A DNA stretch of 38,886 nucleotides from Dimargaris cristalligena (Eukaryota; Kickxellomycota; Dimargaritomycetes; Dimargaritales; Dimargaritaceae), in the NCBI GenBank assembly GCA_027576995.1, contig JANBQC010000250.1:1-38886 (forward strand), written 5' to 3'. A program made the translations under genes and the position numbers. The notes beneath the pieces were generated by a model that searched no databases, was not told the DNA's origin, and saw only the letters and a list, made by a program, of their open reading frames with translations. Of the stretch, positions 10,639-20,700 are shown piece by piece. Every line of letters starts with the position of its first letter. Position 1 is the stretch's first letter.

Positions 10639-12118
10639 GGGCAAAATGGCGCAACCTTTGACGGGGGTAGTAGTCGTTCGTTGGAATATATATATGTATA
10701 GTCGACTGACACTAATAGCGTCAATAATGGTGGTAGTGGTGGTGGTGGAGTAGGCGTAGGAGGAGAGACCGTAAGTAGCAAGTGAAAACTATTGTACAAA
10801 TAATAGGTGGAATGAGAGGGAAAGAGGGGCAGTGGTGGGGGAGGAGGGGTCTCTATGAGTCTGGGTCCTGTGGAGTAAACGAAAACGACCTATAGGCGGA
10901 AAGTGAGTGAGTATATACCACCGGTTAAGCATAGTATAGGGTGGTGGTGTGGGTGTGATGTCCCGGAATTATATATTAAAAAAGGATCTTGGAAGGAATA
11001 AAGTCTACTGTACTGAGCAGAGAAAGAGAGAGAGAGAGGTACATACCCCGTCTTGCATTTGTCCATAATACAAGGGAAAAGGGGTCGCTGGTGGTTGGCT
11101 TTTTCTCGTCAATAATAAATAATAATATGTAAAGGTAGTGTGTGTGTGTCTTTCACTCTCGTTTAACTCAGTCAATTATGTCTCTTTCTGCCACTGTGTT
11201 TCGGAAATCGGCGGTGCTGGTGGCAAGCGAATGAGGGCCACTTGTGCGATTCACTCTCACTCACTCTAATTATTACTCTCTCTCCCCCGCACGCCTATAA
11301 ACTAAAATAATATTGTGTACGGTGTGGGTAAATAAGGTAAGCTGCACATTCTTTAGAAACGATCCGTTCGTCTTAATCCACTCCCTGCCTATCCGCAGGG
11401 ATCCCAACACTCGCCAGCAATCACGTGAGCTATCCCTTAGGTAGCCAATCTGGGCCCCATCCCACACCCACACCCATGCTTTGCAGAATATAATGGCGTT
11501 GTTTATTCCGCCCACCTTGACTATTTTAATGATTAGTATTGTGCTTGTACTTGTACTCGGTCAATTCATGCCGTATAATATACCTCCAAGTGGGAGTAAT
11601 ACTCTCCTCCCCATTCATCATTGTCCTGCAAAGGTAGCACTGCCACAGATAATCGGTAACACTTGTCAGGATTTAATGGTTTTACATAACATGGTGAACA
11701 AGATACACATTATACGCATAAAAATACACACACACACTGTCACACACACATATATATATATATATAATATATATTGGTAGATAGATAGAAAAATCAAATT
11801 TGTGTAAATAACAGCGGAATCGGGTGTGACCATTCCATACATCAAATAAAAACTTGGTTAACCACATCACCAGGAGGCACCTTCATGTTCTATTTTAACA
11901 CAAATTAAGCAAAAAAAATATGGTATTGCAGTCAACCCTAGAAAAGCAGTATAAACTGAAATTAACCTTACACAACATTGCGTGGGCTGGAATGTTAGAA
12001 AGAAGGGTATTAAAAGATCAGTAATGAAAAATAGACAAGACAAGGTAGATGAGGGGGGTGGGGTTGAAAGGGTCTATAGCGGTCGTCAGAACAGCTTGGC
12101 GCTGGCCATTCACATTAT
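10639..12118. other. Intergenic with microsatellites
   Basis: Read on the minus strand, about 10650-11280 is pyrimidine-rich and probably the promoter/leader of the preceding minus-strand gene. At 11726-11774 a CA tract passes into a TA tract. The remainder, to the stop of the giant ORF, is AT-rich 3' flank. A hydrophobic ORF near 11495 is discussed under rejected items. Confidence 0.45.
11726..11774. repeat. CA/TA microsatellite
   Basis: A compound dinucleotide tract: ACACACACAC, an interruption TGTC, ACACACAC, then alternating TA for about 24 bases. Simple sequence, seen directly. Confidence 0.9.
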
Positions 12119-15100
12119 TTAGTAACGCTGCCCCTGGAACTCCCGGCGAAGGGAGCTGAGTGAATCAGCCACGATACTCTCGTGGAACACATCACTGATA
12201 TAAGCCGGAATTTGGTAATCGTTGAGATCCGAGGGCTCCAGCCAATCCGAGTCCATGGTTCCGCCGTTGGCCGTCGCCAGCAATTCCGCCTGCTGCAGCA
12301 TCTGGCCCAGCATTTCGAATTCGGCGTCATTATCAATGAGTTTGAAAGGTAGCGTGAGGCGAGGCGCTGCCTTAGATTGACGATAGTGGTGGTAATGGTG
12401 GCTGATGCTACTGCTGCGGACATCGCCGGTGCTGCTGCTGCTGCCGTTGGCAGTGGCTGGACCGGCCAGTCGCTGGTAGGCCGCCGCTACATTGGGGTTG
12501 TTGCTCATCCGGGCGTTCCAACTGCCCCGCGGGGGGGAGCCTGTCGAATCCCACCCGGGGGTGCATTCGCGGAGGGCCTGGATACTGCGACGGACGGCGT
12601 CTTTGAGGATGAGGGCGTTCAGGGCCGATACCCGGTGGGCCGCCCGGTCCTGGTCCTGTAGGGGCTTCTGGTTCGTCGGGGTATCCATATCCGAATGTTT
12701 TCTCTCGAATTCACTAATTCTATCCCTTACCCCCCATTCTTCCGTATCATTCTCATTCTCATCATCGTCGTCGTCGTCGTCGTCATTGTCATCGTCGCCA
12801 ATAGTAAAAGATGGGTTCGGCTGGTAATGGGCCGGGTGCCGAATCGAAGATAAACGAATGGATGAGCGCAGGCGGTGGGTACGCTGATTACCCAAGGTCG
12901 GACTCACATCACCACCATCCTCACTTTCATCTTCACCGGAGTTGCTGTTAATAAGGGGAGGCTCCGGAAACCCGGTATCCGACGAGTCCCAGCCGTTGTT
13001 ACTACTACCAACAATAGCCATTTTCGGTTCCGCGGTTGGGGTGGGAAGCCCCGCCGTGGACAACCGAGGGGGGGCCGCGGTGGGGTGGACACTATCCCGT
13101 CGGGACCGACGTTGACTAGCGAACTGCCGCCGCCGCGGGGGCTGCTGGGGTGCCGAGATCTGGTAGTGCAAGCGGGCCAGCATAAACGAACTGCGGTAGG
13201 CCGACCGGCGGATCCGCTCTTTAAACTGGGAACTCAGTCGGGCGGGGGCCGGCAGGGAAGCCCGAATGGATAAATCTGCCGAATTCCGATTAGGGCCGAA
13301 GGTGCCCCCACTCTGGCGAGCAGGGGGGCCCGGCATCGATGCCAATACCGCCGCCGGTTGTACCGCCGAAATAGGTCTTGTAGACTGCTCCATAGGGTGG
13401 GGCAGGAGATCCGTGACCACCGTCAGTACAGCCCCTTCATCCGAACTATCGTGGTTTTCTTCGACTGGGGATTCAGTCGAGAGGGTTTCGGCCAGGATAG
13501 TCACTGAAATAGTCCCCGTGGCTTCTACGTCCAATTCCGCCGCTTCGACCGACTTTTCCGTTTCGCAGAGTACCTCAGTATCAGCAGTAGGGGAGGTCAC
13601 GGGATGAGCCTCGATGGAAACAACTGAGGTTCGATGAGCGCATTCCGACGCCTGGATTGAAGCAGGTTCAGCGACTACTTCCGCCAGTGAAGGGGCGCTT
13701 GGGTACTCCACCGACTCTTCCGGTTCCGAATCGGCCAAGGATTGAGTCAACGACTCCAACTTTTCTCTTTTAGGGGTAGTCATGTTTAAGAGCTTCTCTA
13801 CGATTTCATCGTCCTCCTCCTTCTCAGTCACCACCGAGTCCCGTTTTTCTTCCCGAGGACTAGCTATACTCGAGGAATCGGGTCCTTGGGCGGCACTAAA
13901 GCCCAATTCATCAATGGACAATCGGTGGATGGACTGACCTTCCGCCAAGCGTTGCCGGGCACTCGTGAGGGCACTCTGATAGATTGACTTGGCCAGATCC
14001 TGAACCAAGGCGCGGAATTCGGGGTGACTCATCCATTCGTGCGTCGACGGCGACGTCGCCGTCGACCCAGGGGGAGGGTGGAGGGAAACACCCCCATCGG
14101 CGTTCACGGGGCTAGGGCTCTTCTGATTCCCGCATGGTACTTCGGTCACCGTAGAGGGGGAACCGGCGGGGGCCAACGGAACCGTGGCGGTGGCGGCTGG
14201 TACAAAAGAGCGCGAGCCGCGGGAGGGATTGGCCAGGTAGAGGGGCCCGGCCGATTCAGCCGACGGTGACATTGGCTGATCCTCCACCCCCACACCGCGG
14301 TCATACTCCTCCGATGATGATGTCTCTCTATGCTCCATTACGGATGCGTTAAGGTCGGCAGTGTCCAACATACCCGATTCGTTGGTATCATCATGGGTCT
14401 GGTCGAGGTGGGGTTTTTGAGCCATTACCGATGGCTGAGGGGACGCGAGAGGCAAAGAAGCGTAGGACCGAGACAGGTGGGACAATAGTCCACCGAATTT
14501 TTCCACCGCCATATCCTCCTCCTCACTCGTGCCCTCGCCCGCCAAGTTCTCCAGCGGGTCCATGCATAGGTTGGTTAGGTTTAGGCCAGCCAGATCCGAA
14601 ACCAGCTCCCCGTCGGACAGAATCGACGCCTCCATATCAGCCCCGGAACGAACCTCGGCCTCCGTGACGGAGTGGGTTGCCGAGTTAGTCATGCAAGGTT
14701 GGGACGACCGCGATAGGGTCCAAATTTGGGGCCTGGAGACCTCAAACTGTTGCCGGGAGAGGGTCAGTAGCTGCGGCGGCGGGATGGTATCGCTCGACAC
14801 CAGAGGGGTACGGTAGATGGGTTCGGTGGCCCGTCGGGGGACCATACCCAGACTGGGGGGTAGGGGCGGGCGCTCCAAAGATGCGCGGGTGCGCACCCCA
14901 AACGTGGAACTCGACGCACTGGCCTGGCCCTCGCCTTCACCTTCTTGTTCGTTGCCGTTACCTATCTCCCGGTTGGTGATGGTGGATGTGGAAGTGGGGG
15001 GCAAAGACTCCATCGGATTTTTCAGAAGAGAGGAAAATCCCATAGCTACGGGCACATTCTTAGCGGTAGCTACCGAGACAGAAGTAGTAGTGGTAGGCGT

Positions 15101-17791
15101 GGTCGTGGATTCTTCCGGTGATATAGGTCGTTGGATCGGCTTAACCAGTCGGTACGCCGATTTAGGGGGCATCACGGGCGAGGGTTTAAGCTGGGGCGAC
15201 CGGAAGGGTTTCGTGATGGGCGACGACGGGGCGAATTCCCGGAGATTGAGCGGCAGCGATCGATTACCGTCCAAAATATCCATGGTCATGGCCTTTTGCA
15301 TCCGTTTGGCGATGGGCAGATGGGGTTCGGACAGATAGGGGGGGAGTACCTGGCCCGAGGCTGGCCGGCCACTTTGGACTCCGGGGGTTTCCGCTAGGGT
15401 GGAGACCACCGGAGTGGTGGCAACCATTTCGGTGTTCTGCGAGGCGTCGGATCGGGCCTTGACCGCTACTGGAGGTCCCGAAGGCCCCACCTGGATAAAC
15501 ATACCCTCCCGGGGCGACGAAGGCGGGGCTCCGGGGGAGGTCGGAAGAGGCAAGGAAGCCTGGGAAAGGCCCAACGCCGCCTGCTCAATGGGGACCAGCG
15601 GCACTCCATTCGGCAGCGTCGCGGTGGCGGGGGAAATGGCGTAGGCGGTCGGAAATTCCGTATCGCTGGGCTGAATCGGCCACGGCGCGGAGGTGGAAAT
15701 CGTCGGGGCCGGCGTCTTGTGGGACTTACTGTACCCCGACGTGGACTTTTTGAGCTGGGAAGCCCCCCGCATCCGACTCATGATTTGCGTGGTGAGCTCC
15801 TCAACTTGGTGGAGTAGTTTGGTGGGTCCCGAGGTGGAGGTAGAGTGAGCTGCACCCATACCCATACCCGTGCCCACACTAGGGGCGACTGATGCATGGG
15901 AGGCCGCTGCCGTAGTTGCCACTGATACTGTAGGTTGGGAGGTTGAAGGGGATCCTGATGTTATCGTATGCGACCTTTTGCCCCGAGTCATCCGGTTTAG
16001 GGCGACATTAGTCGGGGGGCCTTGTGGTACGGCATCATCATGACCATCGCTACCACCATTATTGTCATCCATTCCGTCCATCCACCGGTCCACCGCCGAA
16101 TTGGCCGTGTTATCGGCAATCGACAAACTCCGGCGGGATTGCGGGAGCTTGGCCTCGGGGCACAACGCCAGAAACCGTTCGCGCAATTCATCATCCATGG
16201 AGGCGGTACCGTAGGTCGTCCAGGACAGATAGGCCTCGTCGGTGGGGCTGTGGTGGGGGTTGACGTCAGCCGGCAATAGTCCCCCGAGTTTGGCGGTAAT
16301 GTCCACGCCCTCTTCCGCATATTGGGCCCGATCCCGTTGAAATACGGCAAAGGGGGTGTTGGCCGAATTAGCCGGACTCGGCGTACGGCCGGTCGTCGGC
16401 AAGCCAACCACGGTGGTCCTACTGCTAGCGGTAGAATCCGCCACGGAAGTGGTAGTGGTAGCTGTAGCTGAGGTTGAGGTCGTCGGGATATTCGCCGCCG
16501 TGGAGGTTTTGGGCGACCGTATCCGGGCCAGACCCCATCCGGACTGGGCCAAGGATCGATTCTGAATCGACATGGTCGGAATCCGGTATTTCGAACCGTC
16601 GAACGACAACAGGCGATTGCGCGCCTTGGGGGTCCCTTTGCTTACCGAAGGCCCCACCGCGAGCTTCCCTCCTGCTACCCCAATCTCGCCCGCCTGGGCC
16701 AGGGAATCCGAAGACGGACTCGCAGATACCGTGGGGGGATTGAGGACCCGGAGTTGGTCCGTGGGGGCCCGGCGAAGCGAACCAATGTAGGTGAGCCCCT
16801 GGTAATAGTCGGGTTGGTCACAGTCGGAAGAACAGACTTGGACGTTGACGATGGATTCGGGGGAGAAGGAGCGGTGGGAAACCCCGCCGCTGCCCAGGGG
16901 AATGCCCCCCCCTACCGTCGGCCGGAGTGGTTGGGGGGCCGTGCATAGCAGGGGGACGGAACCATTACTTCCCATCCCGGTTCCCGTCGCCGAGGCCATG
17001 CTCACGGTCGGGGGTGGAACTAGGGGTGACGGCGAATCCTGCTGCCCCGCTGTCTCGGCCGCCACCGCATCCTCCTCCTGTTGGATCCAATGATTGACCC
17101 GGCGTTCCCAGTCACTCTCCGACGGTTGGCGTAGGCGGCGTAGACTGAATTTCTGGGTCACTTTGCGTTTAATGGTGGACCAGGAAGCCGCAGCCATTCC
17201 TTTGGTCGAAGCTGTGGAATGATTATTATGGGTAGGACTCGACGGGCTAGGGTGGCCCATCTCTTCGAGGCCCAACGGATCATAGACGGTGCCGTCGCTT
17301 TGCAGGGAACCTTGGGAGTCACACAGGCGGTGGGGCCGGGGGGATGGTAAGTCGGGCGACGAACAAGCGTGGGAGGCTCCATCCCGGCCCATGACCACAA
17401 CCGCTGCGGTCGCTGGAATGGGCGAGACGATGGCATGCGGTTCGTGCAGGAGGGCCAAACCGGGTTTCTTGGGGGAGGGGAGGTGGTGGTAATACGTGGA
17501 AGGGGACTGCAGTAAGGCGTGGAACGTCGGTGGCTTACCGCTGCCAGCACTCCCTTGACTGTAGGAGAGGTTGGGGTGGCCACTATCCGTCATGGTGAGC
17601 GGTGACGGCGACGGTGACGAGGATACGGCTAAGGACGGGTCTACTGTCAAAGGGGTGGGTTCCAGGCCGAAGCGGGACAAAGTCTCGTGGAGTGATTGAC
17701 TGGGTGGGTGGGGAACCGGGGGCGGTAGGACAGACCGATGACGAGAGGGATAAGCGGTTGGTGGTTGGGTGCAAACGTTGGCGTTCGTCAT
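12119..17791 (-). CDS. Giant disordered orphan protein, 1890 codons in one exon
   Basis: An uninterrupted frame from the first ATG (17791) to TAA (12121-12119). No family recognised. Composition is dominated by Ser, Thr, Pro and Ala, with many SP/TP sites. More ordered-looking islands include a basic stretch near residue 215 (STIKRKVTQKFSLRRLRQ) followed by WERRVNHWIQQEEDAVAAE, a KLLHQVEELTTQIMSRMRG helix in the middle, EWMSHPEFRALVQDLAKSIY with following helix, an acidic run of about eight Asp, LNALILKDAVRRSIQALREC, and a C-terminal FEMLGQMLQQAELLATA helix with conserved-looking residues to the end. No transmembrane segment, kinase or nucleotide-binding motif is evident. Upstream, 17830-17848 is a pyrimidine tract on the minus strand ending in CAG at 17827-17825, a good 3' splice site. 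So the transcript probably has at least one upstream exon, coding or untranslated, that I could not place. A scaffold or cortical role is possible but is not shown by the sequence. Confidence 0.8.
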   Translation of the reverse strand: MTNANVCTQPPTAYPSRHRSVLPPPVPHPPSQSLHETLSRFGLEPTPLTVDPSLAVSSSPSPSPLTMTDSGHPNLSYSQGSAGSGKPPTFHALLQSPSTYYHHLPSPKKPGLALLHEPHAIVSPIPATAAVVVMGRDGASHACSSPDLPSPRPHRLCDSQGSLQSDGTVYDPLGLEEMGHPSPSSPTHNNHSTASTKGMAAASWSTIKRKVTQKFSLRRLRQPSESDWERRVNHWIQQEEDAVAAETAGQQDSPSPLVPPPTVSMASATGTGMGSNGSVPLLCTAPQPLRPTVGGGIPLGSGGVSHRSFSPESIVNVQVCSSDCDQPDYYQGLTYIGSLRRAPTDQLRVLNPPTVSASPSSDSLAQAGEIGVAGGKLAVGPSVSKGTPKARNRLLSFDGSKYRIPTMSIQNRSLAQSGWGLARIRSPKTSTAANIPTTSTSATATTTTSVADSTASSRTTVVGLPTTGRTPSPANSANTPFAVFQRDRAQYAEEGVDITAKLGGLLPADVNPHHSPTDEAYLSWTTYGTASMDDELRERFLALCPEAKLPQSRRSLSIADNTANSAVDRWMDGMDDNNGGSDGHDDAVPQGPPTNVALNRMTRGKRSHTITSGSPSTSQPTVSVATTAAASHASVAPSVGTGMGMGAAHSTSTSGPTKLLHQVEELTTQIMSRMRGASQLKKSTSGYSKSHKTPAPTISTSAPWPIQPSDTEFPTAYAISPATATLPNGVPLVPIEQAALGLSQASLPLPTSPGAPPSSPREGMFIQVGPSGPPVAVKARSDASQNTEMVATTPVVSTLAETPGVQSGRPASGQVLPPYLSEPHLPIAKRMQKAMTMDILDGNRSLPLNLREFAPSSPITKPFRSPQLKPSPVMPPKSAYRLVKPIQRPISPEESTTTPTTTTSVSVATAKNVPVAMGFSSLLKNPMESLPPTSTSTITNREIGNGNEQEGEGEGQASASSSTFGVRTRASLERPPLPPSLGMVPRRATEPIYRTPLVSSDTIPPPQLLTLSRQQFEVSRPQIWTLSRSSQPCMTNSATHSVTEAEVRSGADMEASILSDGELVSDLAGLNLTNLCMDPLENLAGEGTSEEEDMAVEKFGGLLSHLSRSYASLPLASPQPSVMAQKPHLDQTHDDTNESGMLDTADLNASVMEHRETSSSEEYDRGVGVEDQPMSPSAESAGPLYLANPSRGSRSFVPAATATVPLAPAGSPSTVTEVPCGNQKSPSPVNADGGVSLHPPPGSTATSPSTHEWMSHPEFRALVQDLAKSIYQSALTSARQRLAEGQSIHRLSIDELGFSAAQGPDSSSIASPREEKRDSVVTEKEEDDEIVEKLLNMTTPKREKLESLTQSLADSEPEESVEYPSAPSLAEVVAEPASIQASECAHRTSVVSIEAHPVTSPTADTEVLCETEKSVEAAELDVEATGTISVTILAETLSTESPVEENHDSSDEGAVLTVVTDLLPHPMEQSTRPISAVQPAAVLASMPGPPARQSGGTFGPNRNSADLSIRASLPAPARLSSQFKERIRRSAYRSSFMLARLHYQISAPQQPPRRRQFASQRRSRRDSVHPTAAPPRLSTAGLPTPTAEPKMAIVGSSNNGWDSSDTGFPEPPLINSNSGEDESEDGGDVSPTLGNQRTHRLRSSIRLSSIRHPAHYQPNPSFTIGDDDNDDDDDDDDENENDTEEWGVRDRISEFERKHSDMDTPTNQKPLQDQDRAAHRVSALNALILKDAVRRSIQALRECTPGWDSTGSPPRGSWNARMSNNPNVAAAYQRLAGPATANGSSSSTGDVRSSSISHHYHHYRQSKAAPRLTLPFKLIDNDAEFEMLGQMLQQAELLATANGGTMDSDWLEPSDLNDYQIPAYISDVFHESIVADSLSSLRREFQGQRY

Positions 17792-20700
17792 GAATAAGTA
17801 TCCGCTTAGTTCGGGCGAGTATTGCTGACGAAGAAAAAAAAGAAAAGAACCCGAATCAGTCAATGACGACTATTTCTGCACAGGGTCAATTATCTTTGAT
17901 GAGGGAATAGTTTCATACAAGCGCACAAATATATAGTTGCATAGTGGAGGGGGGAATACAGGCAGGGAGAGGGGAGTGGGTGAGTAAAGGGAGGAGAGTG
18001 GTTAGTATTTACATAATGCAGGGGAACGTAGCGATAAGGGGAGTTGGTAAATCGAGGCGCAGGAACACCTCATCGTAGCAGTGGTCGAGGCATAACCGAT
18101 TAACCGGGAAAGACACTAATTAGTTTGAATTAGCTCACGGGGCAATCAATCCCATTAACCTACCTAATGAGATAAAATATTTAAAACCAAAAGAAATGTA
18201 CAATTGAGGTATATAAAATCTACGCGGATGGTAAATCGGGTGTGGTTCGTTAGGATTACTCGTGGGCTCGAAGATCGCGGTGTGACGTGGGGGAAATGTC
18301 AGAGGCTGCGGGGGGACGGTCGAAGAGATAACTACAGGGTTTTATGGGGTGGAGAATGAAATAACCAGACGAAGGAACATGTAGGGGGGAAGGATATTGG
18401 TGATGTATTACAAGAGAAGCACGCCTAAATTATGGAGACTAAATAAACGGACTGATCCTATGATTGGCTCCCGATACTTGGGATACGGAAAGGCTGTAGC
18501 TAATCAACTAAAGTTAGCTATGATCTTGATCAAAGAAGACGCAAAGTGCGGTGATTGGAATAAATAGCGGGGATCTTCAAGCCGGTCGAAGAAGGGTAAG
18601 GGAAGGAAGAGGAAGAGGGAATAGAGAGAGATGTGATATTTTTATAATCAAAGGGATAGCTAATAGGGGGAAGGAGATCGGTCTCGACCGGGTTCCGGGT
18701 GGTGAATGGACGAGGGTTGTTCACTATGAATCCAATTTATGCGGAAAACACGCCTTCACACAAGAAAAAGGCAATGGAGGCTGCTTGGAGGTTGAGGAGG
18801 TCCAAGTAAAAGGGGACGGGGAAGGTATGTACGTCTGTATGTCTGTGTGCGTGTGTAGGCGTAGGTGTATGGCTGAGGCCAGCGGTGTGAATGGGTCGAG
18901 TGAAGCCAACAAAAAAGGGGTTAAATTGCAGAACACGCTAGGAGAGAGGAGAGAGAAGGAGGGAACTCGCCGGGCTCTAAGGGTGGTGTATGTGTGTGTG
19001 GATATCTCGCGGGTAATCAGGTGTTAACGCAGGCAACGTGGTTTGTTAGGACCACCACTGGCTATGCAATGTAGGAGGCAGCACGAGTGGGATAATTAAG
19101 GAGATGGCTGAACGAGAAGATATCTGTGCCTAGTAGTATACGAATGGTATTCATAAATCGGAGTATTTTTAAATTGAAAATAATAATAATAAATAAAATA
19201 GAGCGTGTGGGTGGGTAATTGGTATAGGGGGAGCTGTGGAGCGTGAATCTATGAAGAATATCAACAGAAAAAGGCGGTTGCCGTACTAAATGGCAAGTGG
19301 CTGTTGCAGACTGCAGTCAAAACTAAAAGAGGGATATATGTATAGCAAATACAGCAAATGCCCATGTAATCACAGGAGAATAGGGATACTGAAGTGACTG
19401 TGAACTATCAAATAAGGGTCGTTGGAAGCAGAAAAGGTATACAATTTAGTAAGGGGATATATCGAATGGTATTCACGGAACTTGGGTGAATTGGCGTGTG
19501 GGCGAGCCCGTAAATTCGCACGTTAACGAGAATGGGAATACGGGGTGCACGTAAATAACAGTTGGGTATGACCAGCTTCCCGGCAAAAATGATGATAAAC
19601 TGAAGGTATACTAGATTGCCGGGTCTATTACCAACCTACACGAGGAATGATAACGAATGGAATGGAAATTGGGAATTTGTAAAGCAAATGCGGCAGTTTT
19701 GATGAATAATGGCAGAGACGGCGAGGATATAGAAATGAATGAATGAAGGAGGGTGAGAGGGATGGAGAGTAGGTGAGTAAGAGTGTGGATATTTAAATCT
19801 CAGAATGGTCCCAGATGACACGTATTACCGACAAGCAGCTAGTAATGTAGAGTCGATGGAGAAATGAATTCAACGAGCTGTCTTCATAATGGAAGGGGGC
19901 GGCTTCGTGGATATATATGCAATAACCAGGTGGGTTTCGGCAGCAAACCAGTCGGCTGGGCCTCCACTGTAGAGCTACCCCCAGCCTGGCGGGAGTGCAG
20001 CAAACCAGAGAGGTGAACAACCGCGAGACGGCATGGAGAGAGGGGGTGTCGCAAAGGAGGAAAGGGCCCCACGGTCTTGGTCATTGGTTGGACGCAGGGA
20101 GAAGGAAGAGAGAGAGAGAGAGAGCGAGAGAGGGGGGTGAAAGACTCTTGGTTGCCGTACTATAAATTCCCGGCCCAACCCAATCGTATATATTGGACGG
20201 GTCATTGTTGGATTGACCCCGGCCAGGTCGGGTACCCAGCTCATGAGTATTAGTCCACCGAACAGCGTAGCACAGGAGACGGTAGTTTTTCTATTATTAT
20301 TATTGGTTTCGAGCATGGTGTGCGGTTAAGCTGGAGAGGATACCTTTTTGGAGGCGAGTGAGCAGAATCTGAGTCAAGGGGTAAATGGTGAAGTGTGGAA
20401 AAGCAGGGGGACGAAGGCTAGCGGGTTCGATAATATGTACAGTAGTGGCTCCACACCCTGTGGGTTAGGGTGGAGTGTATTGAAGCAGTACAGGGTAAGA
20501 GTTGTGAGGTAATTAATAGCCAATTTTCTGATCCGGAGCAAGAAATTGCGAAAGAGAGAGAGTAACAAATTTAGGGGAGGGAAGTAATAAATTAAAGTCC
20601 CGAGTTTCCGGTGTATAAACAAAGACGTAAACTCGTCGGCCCTAGTTTTGCCCAATGTAGGCGGCTTGGAATTAACCACCGCTTATAAGGCCAAGGGTGG

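Noticed and set aside
11495..11780. A + strand ORF with a hydrophobic, signal-like start (MALFIPPTLTILMISIVLVL)
   Set aside because: It runs into the CA/TA microsatellite and ends there. There is no homology or splice support, and AT-rich sequence easily encodes hydrophobic runs.
12119..17791. Long antisense + strand frames opposite the giant ORF
   Set aside because: They are shadows of a GC-rich coding strand with biased codon use and have no independent motif.
19975..20316. A 113-codon minus-strand ORF with a short hydrophobic stretch
   Set aside because: About a fifth of it is read from a CT dinucleotide tract; no family match or splice partner found.
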